A stretch of 64,000 bases of DNA from Pseudomonas sp. B21-023 (GTDB lineage Bacteria > Pseudomonadota > Gammaproteobacteria > Pseudomonadales > Pseudomonadaceae), in assembly GCF_024749165.1 (NCBI RefSeq), contig NZ_CP087190.1, positions 5,243,501 through 5,307,500 of the forward strand, read 5' to 3'. Position 1 is the stretch's first letter, and every line of letters starts with the position of its first letter. Of the stretch, positions 24,903-33,456 are shown piece by piece. The notes beneath the pieces are model-generated. The model had not been told where the DNA came from. It made no database searches and worked only from the letters and a program-made list of their open reading frames with translations. The position numbers and the translations under genes were made by a program.

Positions 24903-25793
24903 ATGAAGATCCCGACCCTTGTCCTGGCATTGCTGCTGGCCGGTACGGCTTTGGCGCAGCCGCACCCCGAAAAGAAGATGGACACTACCCTGCTGCAGCG
25001 CCAGGACATGGCCTATCGCTTCAGCCACCTCGACCTGGACTCACGGGATGGCCAGCGCCATTACCGCCTGTGGATCGGCAAGCCCCAGCGCCCGGCACCC
25101 GCCAGCGGCTACCCGGTGCTGTGGATGCTCGATGGCAACGCCGCGATCAGCGCATTGGCATCGCAGCAGTTGCAGGCGCTCGCCAACGGCCAGGCACCGC
25201 TGCTGGTCGCCATCGGCTACCAGACCGACCAACGCATCGAGCGCTCCGCCCGTACCTATGACTACACACCAGTCGTACCTGGGCTGGCCGAGCAGCGCGA
25301 TCCGCTGACAGGCCAGGCCAGTGGCGGCGTCGATGCGTTCCTCGACCTGCTGGAGCAGCGCATGCGCCCGATGGTCGCCGCTGTGGCGCCCATCGACCCG
25401 CGACGACAGATGCTCTGGGGCCACTCCTATGGCGGGCTGGCGGTGCTGCACACACTGTTCACCCGCCCATGGCTGTTCAGCGACTATGCGGCGGCCAGCC
25501 CATCGTTGTGGTGGAACGACGGCGCCATCGTGGCCGAGATGCAAGGGTTGCAGGGGCGGCTGGGCAGCCACCGGCCAGGCCTGCTGCTGATGCGCGGCAC
25601 GCGGGAGCCGGCCAATCCCCGGGGGCCGCTGCAGGGCGATGTGCAACGACCTGCCCGGGCGCTGGTGGCCAGTCTGGCCGGAGTGAAGGGATTGTCAGTG
25701 ACTTTCCAGCCATTCGACGGCCTGGACCACGGAGCAATGCTGCCGGCCTCACTGCGGTTCGTGCTGGACAGGATGTCCAAGTCGGCTCAGTGA
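24903..25793 (+). CDS. pfeE: Periplasmic ferric-siderophore esterase (PfeE-like)
   Basis: 296 residues from ATG 24903. A signal peptide (MKIPTLVLALLLAGTALAQ) points to the periplasm, unlike cytoplasmic Fes. Alpha/beta-hydrolase features: YPVLWMLDGNAA, the nucleophile elbow GHSYGG with S175, and GLDHG near the end for the catalytic His. IroE/PfeE-type enzymes hydrolyse the trilactone of ferric-enterobactin. It lies 73 bases after the receptor gene, in the same direction. Confidence 0.8.
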   Translation: MKIPTLVLALLLAGTALAQPHPEKKMDTTLLQRQDMAYRFSHLDLDSRDGQRHYRLWIGKPQRPAPASGYPVLWMLDGNAAISALASQQLQALANGQAPLLVAIGYQTDQRIERSARTYDYTPVVPGLAEQRDPLTGQASGGVDAFLDLLEQRMRPMVAAVAPIDPRRQMLWGHSYGGLAVLHTLFTRPWLFSDYAAASPSLWWNDGAIVAEMQGLQGRLGSHRPGLLLMRGTREPANPRGPLQGDVQRPARALVASLAGVKGLSVTFQPFDGLDHGAMLPASLRFVLDRMSKSAQ

Positions 25794-25804
25794 GGCGTAA
25801 TTCG

Positions 25805-25892
25805 TTGTAGAAGCAGTTTTAGCCGCGATGCAAGCCAGGTGTTGTCTGGCACCCGCTTCGCGGGTAATCGCGGCTGAAGCCGCTCCTACAGA
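25805..25892. repeat. REP-like inverted repeat
   Basis: GTAGAAGCAGTTTTAGCCGC and its approximate inverse GCGGCTGAAGCCGCTCCTAC flank a GC-rich centre with CCCGCTTCGCGGGT. This is the two-armed layout of Pseudomonas REP/BIME repeats, between the convergent esterase and nucleotidyltransferase genes, and may also end both transcripts. Confidence 0.65.
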
Positions 25893-25904
25893 TGCCGCGC
25901 GCCC

Positions 25905-26702
25905 TCATCCAGCTTGGCGCACGATGTCCCGCAGGAAATCATCCAGCAACCCGGTGTCACCACGCGTCACCGGCACCTCCCGCGCCTCATCCGCCCGCGC
26001 CAGCTCGGCCTCGATGAACCCATGCAGTACCTCGTCTCGCGGCCCGTGCTCGGCTTCGCCGCTGCGTCGTTTCACGGCCAGCAACGCATCGATCGACGCC
26101 TGCAGGCGCGGGTCATCGACGGTGCGTGCCATCAACGCGGCGAACGCCGTCGGCGGCATGCCCAGGCCCTGGTCGATCCAGCGCACCGCCAGCAACGGTC
26201 GCAGCACATACAGGTACTTCTTGAAGCGCACCGTCTCGCCCATCAGGTAGCCACGCAGGTTCTTGCGTGCCATCGACAGGTAGTGATGGCGCACCGCGCG
26301 TGGCGAGTAGAACGCCTCGCCCAGCTCGCGCAAGCGCCTAGTAGCTTCGGCGTCGGCGCGATACACCAGCGGCGAGCCCAGCCACTCGAGCAGGCTCGGG
26401 TTGGCGCCGCGCATCAGACGCAGGGTCTTGCGCAGCTCCCAGCCGCTGATGTCCAGTTCGTCGCTCAGCGGCCGCTCGATCACGTCGCGAGGCTCGTCCA
26501 CCCGCAGGTACCAGTCGTTGCGCGGCACGTAGACGAAGCGCACGTCGTAGTCGCTGTCGGGCGAGGCGAAGCCCCAGGCCCGGCTGCCGGACTCGCAGGC
26601 ATAGAGCACGGTCACCTGGTGCTCGCGCTCGATACGTTGCAGTTCATCGAGCACCCGGGCGCGCATCGCCTCGGGCAGTGGGTGGGGGTCGTCCTGACAC
26701 AT
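25905..26702 (-). CDS. Nucleotidyltransferase-superfamily protein of the RNA-repair locus
   Basis: 265 residues from ATG 26702 (AAGGA upstream; the in-frame GTG at 26729 is less likely). The motif GSRAWGFASPDSDYDVRFVYV is the Gly-Ser plus DxD signature of minimal nucleotidyltransferases, COG3541-like. The C-terminal half is helical with many Arg, fitting nucleic-acid binding. It begins 39 bases after the rtcB stop and is the third gene of a slipin-rtcB-NTase operon. By analogy with other RtcR-controlled loci it may add nucleotides to, or otherwise process, damaged RNA; activity is inferred. Confidence 0.8.
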   Translation of the reverse strand: MCQDDPHPLPEAMRARVLDELQRIEREHQVTVLYACESGSRAWGFASPDSDYDVRFVYVPRNDWYLRVDEPRDVIERPLSDELDISGWELRKTLRLMRGANPSLLEWLGSPLVYRADAEATRRLRELGEAFYSPRAVRHHYLSMARKNLRGYLMGETVRFKKYLYVLRPLLAVRWIDQGLGMPPTAFAALMARTVDDPRLQASIDALLAVKRRSGEAEHGPRDEVLHGFIEAELARADEAREVPVTRGDTGLLDDFLRDIVRQAG

Positions 26703-26741
26703 GTCTTCGTTCCTTGTACTGGGCGCCACACGGCGCCCGTC

Positions 26742-27947
26742 TCAACCTTTCACACACACCACCTGACGCAGGGTGTGCACCACTTCGACCAACTCACGCT
26801 GGGCCTGCATCACCGCATCGATATCCTTGTAGGCCATCGGGATCTCGTCGATCACATCCTTGTCCTTGCGGCACTCCACATGGGCAGTGGCGCGCTGCTG
26901 GTCTTCGACCGTAAAGCGGCTCTTGGCCTTGGTGCGGCTCATCACCCGGCCCGCACCATGGCTGCACGAGCAGAACGATTCCTCGTTGCCCAGGCCGCGC
27001 ACGATGAAACTCTTCGCGCCCATGGAGCCGGGGATGATGCCCAGCTGGCCCTTCTGCGCCGACACCGCGCCCTTGCGCGTCACCAGCACCTCGCGGCCGA
27101 AGTGCTGCTCCTTCTGCACATAGTTGTGGTGGCAGTTGACCGCCTCGAGGCTGGCCTCGAACGGCTTGCCCAGCACCTTGCGGGTGGCGGCGACCACCGC
27201 CTGCATCATCAGTTCGCGGTTGTGCCGGGCGAAGTCCTGCGCCCACTCCACCGCCTCGACATAGTCGGCGAAGTGCCGGCTGCCTTCCTCGAAATACGCC
27301 AGGTCGCGGTCCGGCAGGTTGACCATGTGCTGGCGCATGTCGGCCTGGGCCAGTTCGATGAACAGGTTGCCGATGGCGTTGCCGACGCCACGCGAGCCGC
27401 TGTGCAGCATGAACCAGACGCGGTCGGCCTCGTCCAGGCAGACCTCGATGAAGTGGTTGCCGCCGCCCAGTGTCCCCAGGTGTTGGCGGTTGTTGGTCTT
27501 CTCCAGGCGCGGATGCTTGTCGGTGATTGCCTTGAAGCGCCCGGCCAGGCCGCTCCAGACCTGGTCGGCGTAGTTCGGCACGTTGTCCCAGGCACCCTGG
27601 TCGCGACGGCCGAAGGTCTTGCCATGGGGCACGGCCTTCTCGATGGCTGTACGCAGGCCATGCAAGTTGTCCGGCAGGTCACGGGCATGCAGCGAGGTGC
27701 GCGCGGCGATCATGCCGCAGCCGATGTCCACGCCCACCGCCGCCGGGATGATCGCGCCCACGGTGGGGATCACGCTGCCGATGGTCGAGCCCTTGCCCAG
27801 GTGCACATCCGGCATCACCGCCAGGTGCTTGAAGATGAACGGCATCTTCGCCGTGTTCATCAGTTGCTTGCGGGCGTCGTCCTCGACCGGCACACCGTCG
27901 GTCCACAGCTTGATCGGCTTGCCGCCCGCCACTTCGAGTATGTTCAT
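26742..27947 (-). CDS. rtcB: RNA-splicing ligase RtcB
   Basis: 401 residues from ATG 27947, which follows AAGGAACAAGGTA. Hallmarks: MPDVHLGKGSTIGSV, GVDIGCGM (manganese-binding region), GGGNHFIEV, HSGSRGVGN, and CSHGAGRVMSRTKA, which carries the histidine that takes GMP. RtcB joins 2',3'-cyclic-phosphate (or 3'-phosphate) and 5'-OH RNA ends using GTP and Mn2+. Length is close to the E. coli enzyme. The gene is placed between a slipin and a nucleotidyltransferase gene; no rtcA gene is present in the window. Confidence 0.95.
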   Translation of the reverse strand: MNILEVAGGKPIKLWTDGVPVEDDARKQLMNTAKMPFIFKHLAVMPDVHLGKGSTIGSVIPTVGAIIPAAVGVDIGCGMIAARTSLHARDLPDNLHGLRTAIEKAVPHGKTFGRRDQGAWDNVPNYADQVWSGLAGRFKAITDKHPRLEKTNNRQHLGTLGGGNHFIEVCLDEADRVWFMLHSGSRGVGNAIGNLFIELAQADMRQHMVNLPDRDLAYFEEGSRHFADYVEAVEWAQDFARHNRELMMQAVVAATRKVLGKPFEASLEAVNCHHNYVQKEQHFGREVLVTRKGAVSAQKGQLGIIPGSMGAKSFIVRGLGNEESFCSCSHGAGRVMSRTKAKSRFTVEDQQRATAHVECRKDKDVIDEIPMAYKDIDAVMQAQRELVEVVHTLRQVVCVKG

Positions 27948-27985
27948 TACCTTGTTCCTTGTTGCGTACGTCGTGTCGCAAAGGG

Positions 27986-29116
27986 TCAACCCGCCTTGAG
28001 ACTGACCATGCCATTCAATACCTGATCCAGGCCACCGAACACCGAAATCCGGTCGATGCGCTCGGCCACCCGCTCCAGGGTTTCCAGCTCTTTGAGGCGC
28101 AGGGCCGTCGGGTTGCCTTCCATCACCTTGGCGGTGTTGAGCAGCGAGCGGGTCGCCTGGGTTTCCTCACGCCGGCGGATCACGTTGGCCTGGGCAGCCT
28201 TCTCTGCCTCCACTACCTGCGCCAGCAGGGTTTTCATCTCGCCCGGCAGGATGATGTCGCGCACCCCCAGGCTGCTCACCTCCAGGCCACTGTCTTGCAG
28301 GTGCGCCAGCAGGTGCTCGGTGACGCTACCGTCGATGGACTGCTTGTCTTCCAGCAGTTCGTCGAGGGTGCGGGTGCCCACCGCAGCACGCAAACCGAAC
28401 TGCAGTTCGCGGTACAGGTGCTCCACCGGTTTGCTCATCTGCCCGTGGGCGCCGAGTACATCGGTGTAGCGCCAGTTGGCCACCAGGCTCAGGCGCAGGC
28501 TGACCTTGTCGCGGGTGAGGATCTCCTGGCCGTTGACCTCCAGCGCCTGCAAGCGAGTGTCGACCATCTCCACCGCTACCTGGCTGCCGCAGCGCCAGTA
28601 GCCATGGCGGCCCGGCTCGAGCAACCCGGCTACCACGCCGTCGATCTTCAGCACACCGACATGGAACGCCGGCACCAGCGCCAGCAGCACCAGGTCCGTG
28701 CCGGCCACACCGGGGCGGTTCAGGCGGACCACCAGTTCATCGTCCAGGCGCCGGCCCTGATTCAGGTCGATGCGCTGCAAGCCATGCTCGACCTGGCCTT
28801 TCCAGTACAGGCGGCGACTGTCCGGTGCCAGCAACTCGACCATGCGGCCGTCCTCGAAACGCAGGCCGGCCTCGTGCTGCGCCAGGTCCATGGCTTCGAA
28901 ATGCTGCTCGACCAGAGCTGGCTCCTGCCCGCGCAGGTACTGTGCCAGCGGGTGGTCGAACAGCGGGGATTGGAGGCTGAAGGTGGTCACCGTCAGCCGG
29001 TCTTGCCAGTCGAAACGCGAGTACTGGCCAGGCTCGAGAATCGACACGAAGTCGCCTTCGCTCATCAGCAGGCCACGTTCGTTTTTCTTCACCACAAAGC
29101 GTTTCAACAGTTTCAT
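27986..29116 (-). CDS. Slipin/SPFH (band 7) protein of the RNA-repair operon
   Basis: 376 residues from ATG 29116; AAAAGGA lies 9 bases upstream, whereas the ATG at 29125 abuts it. N-terminal KRFVVKKNERGLLMSEGDFVSILEPGQY resembles slipin openings. The central SPFH domain includes RDKVSLRLSLVANWRYTDVLG and DIILPGEMKTLLAQVVEAEKAAQANVIRRREETQATRSL, the band-7 coiled coil. A stomatin-like hydrophobic hairpin is weak. Slipins are recurrent companions of RtcB/RtcR in bacteria; the role is unknown. A frame stays open upstream to a GTG at 29488, but it is Pro/Ala-rich and overlaps the structured leader. Confidence 0.85.
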   Translation of the reverse strand: MKLLKRFVVKKNERGLLMSEGDFVSILEPGQYSRFDWQDRLTVTTFSLQSPLFDHPLAQYLRGQEPALVEQHFEAMDLAQHEAGLRFEDGRMVELLAPDSRRLYWKGQVEHGLQRIDLNQGRRLDDELVVRLNRPGVAGTDLVLLALVPAFHVGVLKIDGVVAGLLEPGRHGYWRCGSQVAVEMVDTRLQALEVNGQEILTRDKVSLRLSLVANWRYTDVLGAHGQMSKPVEHLYRELQFGLRAAVGTRTLDELLEDKQSIDGSVTEHLLAHLQDSGLEVSSLGVRDIILPGEMKTLLAQVVEAEKAAQANVIRRREETQATRSLLNTAKVMEGNPTALRLKELETLERVAERIDRISVFGGLDQVLNGMVSLKAG

Positions 29117-29339
29117 CTTGCTCATCCTTTTATCAATGTCCTTGGTTGCAGGGGTCGCTGACTCACCGAGCGCCGTGGGCGAAGCCTGGCGGAGTCCGGG
29201 GCCGGGAGCGCTTGCTCCGGCGGCCTTCATCGTTGCGCCAGGCCCGGCCGGCGGGCCGGGTGGGCCAGCGGTAGCCCAGGCGTCCTTCGCAAAAGCGGAC
29301 CATCCTGGCCCTGGTTGCGTTGCCTGTGCCCCACCTGCG

Positions 29340-29510
29340 GGTGTTGCGTTTGTAGCTACCGTGGAGGGTAGTGCCGGGACTTGGCCCGGCGAGCGCCTCG
29401 CAAGCCTGTTCACAGGCTTGCGCCGCAATGACCGTTCGTTGCAGCGGCGGCATGCACGACACCGACACCTGAAGGTGGGTACGTGCACCGGCGGGGGTTG
29501 ATATCCCCTG
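29340..29510 (-). ncRNA. Hairpin-rich leader, candidate structured RNA of the rtc operon
   Basis: In transcript order five hairpins occur: GGGG/CCCC (29494-29497/29505-29508), GCTGCAA/TTGCGGC (29439-29445/29422-29428, one GU pair), GCAAGCCTG-TGAA-CAGGCTTGC (29400-29421), GCCGGG-CCAAGT-CCCGGC (29373-29390) and CTACC/GGTAG (29356-29371). They lie between the sigma-54 promoter and the slipin start. Enterobacterial rtc operons can include Y-RNA-like and tRNA-like RNAs in the same position. No canonical tRNA T-loop is seen, so identity is open. Confidence 0.35.
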
Positions 29511-29549
29511 ACCCGAGGGCCTGCCTGGCGATGCGGTCGAGAGGGATAT

Positions 29550-29566
29550 AGCGAGCGGCGTGCCAG
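29550..29566 (-). promoter_or_regulatory. Sigma-54 promoter of the slipin-rtcB operon
   Basis: On the minus strand CTGGCACGCCGCTCGCT matches the consensus TGGCACG-N4-TTGCT at all but one base, with the invariant GG and GC ten bases apart. It points toward the operon. The divergent gene encodes RtcR, a sigma-54 activator, which makes the assignment strong. The predicted leader is about 420 bases. Confidence 0.8.
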
Positions 29567-29632
29567 GTTTTCATTCGTTCTTGAAAAAACCGCATAATCA
29601 ACTGATTTATAAGCATTTATTTCTTATTGCGC

Positions 29633-29665
29633 GTTAGCCGATACATTACAAGGTGTCTAACCGAT
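29633..29665. promoter_or_regulatory. Direct repeats, candidate RtcR sites
   Basis: GTTAGCCGAT (29633-29642) and TCTAACCGAT (29656-29665) share TA(G/A)CCGAT. Their starts are 23 bases apart, about two helical turns, and they lie 70-115 bases upstream of the sigma-54 promoter, where an enhancer-binding protein would sit. Confidence 0.4.
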
Positions 29666-29717
29666 TTAATTTTTCGTATATCCTGCGATATATATTTATC
29701 TTTTTGGATAATCACGG

Positions 29718-31301
29718 ATGACCAAGCCTCTCGTCGCCATCGGTTTTCTCGGCACCACCCTCGACCGCAACGGCAAGGGTGCGGCGCGCTGGAACAGGTG
29801 GCGGCCAACCATCGGCCTGTGCCAGCAACCCGACCTGCCCCTGGACCGCCTGGAACTTATCCACGGCCCCGGCGCACGCGACCTCGGCCTGGCCGAGCGA
29901 ATCCGCGCCGACATCCAGCAGGTCTCGCCCGGCACAGAGGTGCGCCTGCACCCGCTGGCGCTGCGCAACCCGTGGGATTTCGAGGAGGTCTACGGCGCCC
30001 TGCACGACTTCGCCAGCGGCTACAGCTTCGACACCGAGCACGAGGACTACCTGGTGCATATCACCACCGGCACCCACGTCGCGCAGATCTGCTGGTTCCT
30101 GCTCACCGAGGCGCGCTACCTGCCGGCGCGCCTGGTGCAGACCTCACCCTCGCGCAAGCACGACGAAAACAGCGACCCTGCCGGCATCGCCACCCTGATC
30201 GACCTCGACCTGTCGCGCTACGACCCGATCGCCTCGCGCTTTCGCCGCGAACAGGTCGAGGGGCAGTCGCTGCTCAAGTCAGGCATCGCCACGCGCAACC
30301 CGGACTTCAACCGCACCATAGAGCAGATCGAACGGGTCGCCCTGCGCTCGAAGGCGCCGATGCTGCTGGTCGGCCCGACCGGCGCCGGCAAGTCGTTCCT
30401 GGCCCGCCGCGTCCATGAGCTCAAGCGCGGTCGTCACCAGTTGGGCGGTCGCTTCATCGAGGTGAACTGCGCCACCCTGCGCGGCGACGGCGCCATGTCG
30501 ACCCTGTTCGGCCATGCCAAAGGCGCCTTCACCGGCGCGCAGAACGCCCGCGACGGCCTGCTGCGCGCCGCCGACGGCGGCATGCTATTCCTCGACGAAA
30601 TCGGTGAGCTGGGCGCCGACGAACAGGCCATGCTGCTCAAGGCCATCGAAGAAAAGCGCTTCTTCCCGCTGGGCGCCGACCGTGAGGTGGAAAGCGACTT
30701 CCAACTGATCGCCGGCACCCACCGCGACCTGCGCGCCAAGGTCGCCGACGGCTCGTTCCGCGAAGACCTGTTCGCCCGCATCAACCTGTGGACCTTCGCC
30801 CTGCCGGGCCTGGCCCAGCGGCGCGAGGACATCGAGCCGAACCTGGATTTCGAGTTGCAGCGCCACGCCCGTGAGCAAGGCCGCCAGGTGCGCTTCAACC
30901 TCGAAGCCAAGCGCCGCTACCTGGCCTTCGCCCACGCCAGCGAAGCACGCTGGGCCGGTAACTTCCGCGAGCTGTCGGCATCGATCACGCGCATGGCGAC
31001 CCTGGCCGACAGCGGGCGCATCGACGAGGCACTGGTCGAGGAAGAGATCGCTCGGCTGCGCTATGCCTGGGGCCTGGAATCGGCAACCGAGCCGCTGCTG
31101 GCCGGCCGCGAACTGGACCTGTTCGACCAGGTACAACTGCAGGCGGTGATCGATGTGTGCCGCCGCGCCCAGAGCCTGTCCGAGGCCGGGCGCCAGCTGT
31201 TCGCGGTATCACGCCAGGAGAAGGCCAACCCTAACGACGCCGACCGCCTGCGCAAGTACCTGGCGCGGTTCGGGCTGGATTGGCAGCAACTAAAGTCGTA
31301 G
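29718..31301 (+). CDS. rtcR: RtcR, sigma-54-dependent activator of RNA repair
   Basis: 527 residues. The N-terminal ~180 residues are the RtcR CARF-like sensor domain (VAIGFLGTTLD; DYLVHITTGTHVAQICWFLLTEARYLPARLVQTSP). The AAA+ domain has Walker A GPTGAGKS (219-226), the sigma-54-contacting GAFTGA loop (269-274), LFLDEIGEL as Walker B, and an R-finger region REDLFARINLW. The C-terminus carries a DNA-binding helix pair (VCRRAQSLSEAGRQLF). Known RtcR proteins respond to RNA fragments with particular ends. It is transcribed away from its target operon. Confidence 0.95.
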   Translation: MTKPLVAIGFLGTTLDRNGKGAARWNRWRPTIGLCQQPDLPLDRLELIHGPGARDLGLAERIRADIQQVSPGTEVRLHPLALRNPWDFEEVYGALHDFASGYSFDTEHEDYLVHITTGTHVAQICWFLLTEARYLPARLVQTSPSRKHDENSDPAGIATLIDLDLSRYDPIASRFRREQVEGQSLLKSGIATRNPDFNRTIEQIERVALRSKAPMLLVGPTGAGKSFLARRVHELKRGRHQLGGRFIEVNCATLRGDGAMSTLFGHAKGAFTGAQNARDGLLRAADGGMLFLDEIGELGADEQAMLLKAIEEKRFFPLGADREVESDFQLIAGTHRDLRAKVADGSFREDLFARINLWTFALPGLAQRREDIEPNLDFELQRHAREQGRQVRFNLEAKRRYLAFAHASEARWAGNFRELSASITRMATLADSGRIDEALVEEEIARLRYAWGLESATEPLLAGRELDLFDQVQLQAVIDVCRRAQSLSEAGRQLFAVSRQEKANPNDADRLRKYLARFGLDWQQLKS

Positions 31302-31340
31302 GGCTTGCCATCAGGCTGGCTCGGTACGGTATGCTTGCCC

Positions 31341-31474
31341 AGTCTTCAGGGCGGGGTGAAAGTCCCCACCGGCGGTAAATCGAAAGATGAGCCCGCGAGC
31401 GCCCCGGCCATGCCGGGGGTCAGCAGATCTGGTGAGATTCCAGGGCCGACGGTCATAGTCCGGATGAAAGAAGG
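31341..31474 (+). promoter_or_regulatory. FMN riboswitch (RFN element)
   Basis: Conserved RFN blocks are present in order: TCTTCAGGGCGGGGTGAAAG, CCCCACCGGCGGTAAA, AGCCCGCGAGCG, a variable hairpin (GCCCCGGCCATGCCGGGGGT), CAGCAGATCTGGTGAGATTC, CAGGGCCGACGGTCATAGTC and CGGATGAAAGAAGG. It lies in the 5' leader of ribB, so FMN should reduce ribB expression. The start codon is 86 bases downstream. Confidence 0.95.
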
Positions 31475-31559
31475 CGTTTGGCAGGGGCCGTCCAGGCGCC
31501 CTTGCGCGCGCATTTTGTTCGCCCCGAGACGTTCATCGATCATTCACGAGGAGCGTTTC

Positions 31560-32210
31560 ATGTCCACCCCGCTTAACAAGCAATTCCCCAACGTCAGCGC
31601 CGCCATCGCCGCCTTCCAGGCCGGGCGCCCGGTGCTGCTGCTCGACGACGACGACCGCGAGGACGAAGCCGACATCGTCGCTGCCGCCGAGAACCTTTCG
31701 CTGCAGACCATGGCCATGATGATCCGCGATTGCAGCGGTATCGTCTGCCTGTGCCTGGACGAAGCCACCGTCGACGCCCTGCAGCTGGCGCCGATGGTGC
31801 AGAACAACCAGGCCCGCCACGGCACCGGCTTCACCGTCACCATCGAAGCCGCCGAGGGCGTCAGCACCGGCGTGTCGGCGCAGGACCGCATCACCACCAT
31901 CGAATCCGCGCTGCGCTCCACCGCGCAACAGCGCCACATCGTCAGCCCCGGCCATGTATTCCCCCTGCGCGCCCGTGACGGCGGCGTGCTGACCCGTCGC
32001 GGCCACACCGAAGGCTCGGTGGACCTGGCCCGCCTGGCCGGCCTGCGCCCGGCGGCGGTGCTGTGCGAACTGATGAACCCCGATGGCAGCATGGCCCGCG
32101 GCGAACAGGTGGCGGTGTATGCGCGGCAGTACAATCTGCCAGTGCTGACCATCGAGGAGCTGGCGCGCTATCGTGAGGCGATGGTGGAACTCGAGGCCGA
32201 GCCGGCCTGA
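31560..32210 (+). CDS. ribB: 3,4-dihydroxy-2-butanone-4-phosphate synthase
   Basis: 216 residues from ATG 31560 with GAGGAG upstream. Signature segments: DDDDREDEADIVAAAE (metal/acid site), MAMMIRDCSGIVCLCL, HGTGFTVTIEAAEGVSTGVSAQDR, and PGHVFPLRARDGGVLTRRGHTEG. It converts ribulose 5-phosphate to the four-carbon precursor of riboflavin. This is a stand-alone copy under FMN-riboswitch control, additional to the DHBP synthase domain of ribBA at 46684-47775. Confidence 0.95.
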   Translation: MSTPLNKQFPNVSAAIAAFQAGRPVLLLDDDDREDEADIVAAAENLSLQTMAMMIRDCSGIVCLCLDEATVDALQLAPMVQNNQARHGTGFTVTIEAAEGVSTGVSAQDRITTIESALRSTAQQRHIVSPGHVFPLRARDGGVLTRRGHTEGSVDLARLAGLRPAAVLCELMNPDGSMARGEQVAVYARQYNLPVLTIEELARYREAMVELEAEPA

Positions 32211-32219
32211 TACCTGGGC

Positions 32220-32252
32220 AAGCCCGCTCCCGATCAGCGTGGGAGCGGGCTT
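32220..32252. terminator. REP-type hairpin between convergent genes
   Basis: A perfect 12-bp stem AAGCCCGCTCCC / GGGAGCGGGCTT with a 9-base loop lies between ribB and the convergent SGNH gene. It is the common Pseudomonas palindrome and probably acts as a bidirectional terminator; no T-run is present. Confidence 0.6.
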
Positions 32253-32261
32253 ACCCTGCCC

Positions 32262-33455
32262 TCAACGCAACCCCAACGGCCCCTTCAGATACTCATACAA
32301 CCCCGCCGCACTCTTGCGATAGCCATCGGCTGTCAGATGGACAAGATCAGGCCGCGCCAGCCCCTGCGCCTGCCAGCCGGCGATCGAGCACGGCCCGCCC
32401 ATGAACCCCTGCCAATCCCAGAACAGCGCCTTGTGCTTGCGCGCCATCTGCTTCTGGATACGAATCACCGAGGCCAGCGGTTGCGGCTGGCGCGCCGCGC
32501 AGCTGCGCGCCTTGCGCTGCTTGATCGAGTCCGGCGGGCCGACCAGCAGGATCGCCGTCTGCGGCAGGTCCTTGCGCAAGCCCGTGAGGGTCGCCTCGAG
32601 CTGCGCCTGGTACAGCGCCAGGTCGAGCTTGTCGTCGAACGCCTCGTTGGTGCCGTAGGCCAGGATCACCAGGTCCGGCCGCACGGCCTTGAGGCTGTCG
32701 CGCCAACCCGCCTGCCACTTGTCCACCACCTCCAGACGCGCGCCGTTGATGCCCAGCGTCGAATAGGTCACCCCGGCATTCTTCTGCCCCTGCAGGTACC
32801 AGCCACCCAAGGCGACGCCACGGCCCCCTTCCACCGTCAATTGCACCGGCAGGCCGACATTGGCGAACGCCGGGCTGAAGCGCCACTGGCCATTGCTGGC
32901 CGGCAACACCCGACGCTGGCCGCCATTGACCAGCAGGCTGGCACTCCCGCTGGACTGGTACAGCGCCGAGACCTTGTAGCGCTGGCGGTCCTCGTCACGC
33001 GCCTGCAGCATCACGCTGGAACGGTTGGCCTGCGGCAGCGACAGGTAGCCGCCCAGCGGAAACTGATGGCTCTGCTGGTTGCGCGCCGACACCAGCTCCC
33101 ACTGGCGCTTCTCGCTCTTGATGATCACCCGGTCGTTACGGATCCCCGGCACCGGCGAGGCCGGCACCAGGCCAATGCCACCGTCGCCGTAGCGTGCCTG
33201 CAGCAGGCGGCGCAGCTCGCCGCTGAACAGGTCGGCGGCGGTGTGCGAATCACCCAGCTGGACGATGGCAACCGGGGCACGCCCGGCATTGCGCAGCTTG
33301 CCGGCGAGCAGGGCGACGTTGCCGTCCTGGCGGCTGGCGGGCGCGGCGGTGGGCCGCGCCGCGGGCTGGGCGCTCACGCTGTTGGCGCCGGTGCTGCAAC
33401 CCGGCGCGGCGCTGATCAGCAGGGCCAGGCCCAGCAGGTGATGCCATTGGCGCAT
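32262..33455 (-). CDS. SGNH/GDSL-family hydrolase-like lipoprotein
   Basis: 397 residues with a lipoprotein signal (lipobox LISAAPGC, Cys20). SGNH blocks: VAIVQLGDSHTAADLFSG with S70, YGTNEAFD, and DLVHLTADGY supplying the Asp/His pair. A beta-rich insert (about 105-215) sits between blocks I and III. It is the last gene of a three-gene set with a DUF459 SGNH protein and an MBOAT acyltransferase, so it may transfer or remove acetyl groups on an envelope polysaccharide in the periplasm. The target polymer is unknown. Confidence 0.8.
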   Translation of the reverse strand: MRQWHHLLGLALLISAAPGCSTGANSVSAQPAARPTAAPASRQDGNVALLAGKLRNAGRAPVAIVQLGDSHTAADLFSGELRRLLQARYGDGGIGLVPASPVPGIRNDRVIIKSEKRQWELVSARNQQSHQFPLGGYLSLPQANRSSVMLQARDEDRQRYKVSALYQSSGSASLLVNGGQRRVLPASNGQWRFSPAFANVGLPVQLTVEGGRGVALGGWYLQGQKNAGVTYSTLGINGARLEVVDKWQAGWRDSLKAVRPDLVILAYGTNEAFDDKLDLALYQAQLEATLTGLRKDLPQTAILLVGPPDSIKQRKARSCAARQPQPLASVIRIQKQMARKHKALFWDWQGFMGGPCSIAGWQAQGLARPDLVHLTADGYRKSAAGLYEYLKGPLGLR

Positions 33456-33456
33456 C

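Larger units (their letters stand above)
29117..29717. other. 601-base divergent control region of the rtc locus
   Basis: Contains, from left to right: about 220 bases of GC-rich leader without visible structure, the hairpin-rich segment (29340-29510), the sigma-54 promoter (29550-29566), and an AT-rich stretch (29581-29717) up to the rtcR ATG. No protein gene is supported. Confidence 0.7.

Noticed and set aside
29117..29488. In-frame extension of the slipin gene up to a GTG at 29488
   Set aside because: The added 124 residues are Pro/Ala/Gly/Arg-rich and unlike slipins. A good ribosome site fits ATG 29116, and the region holds hairpins downstream of a sigma-54 promoter.
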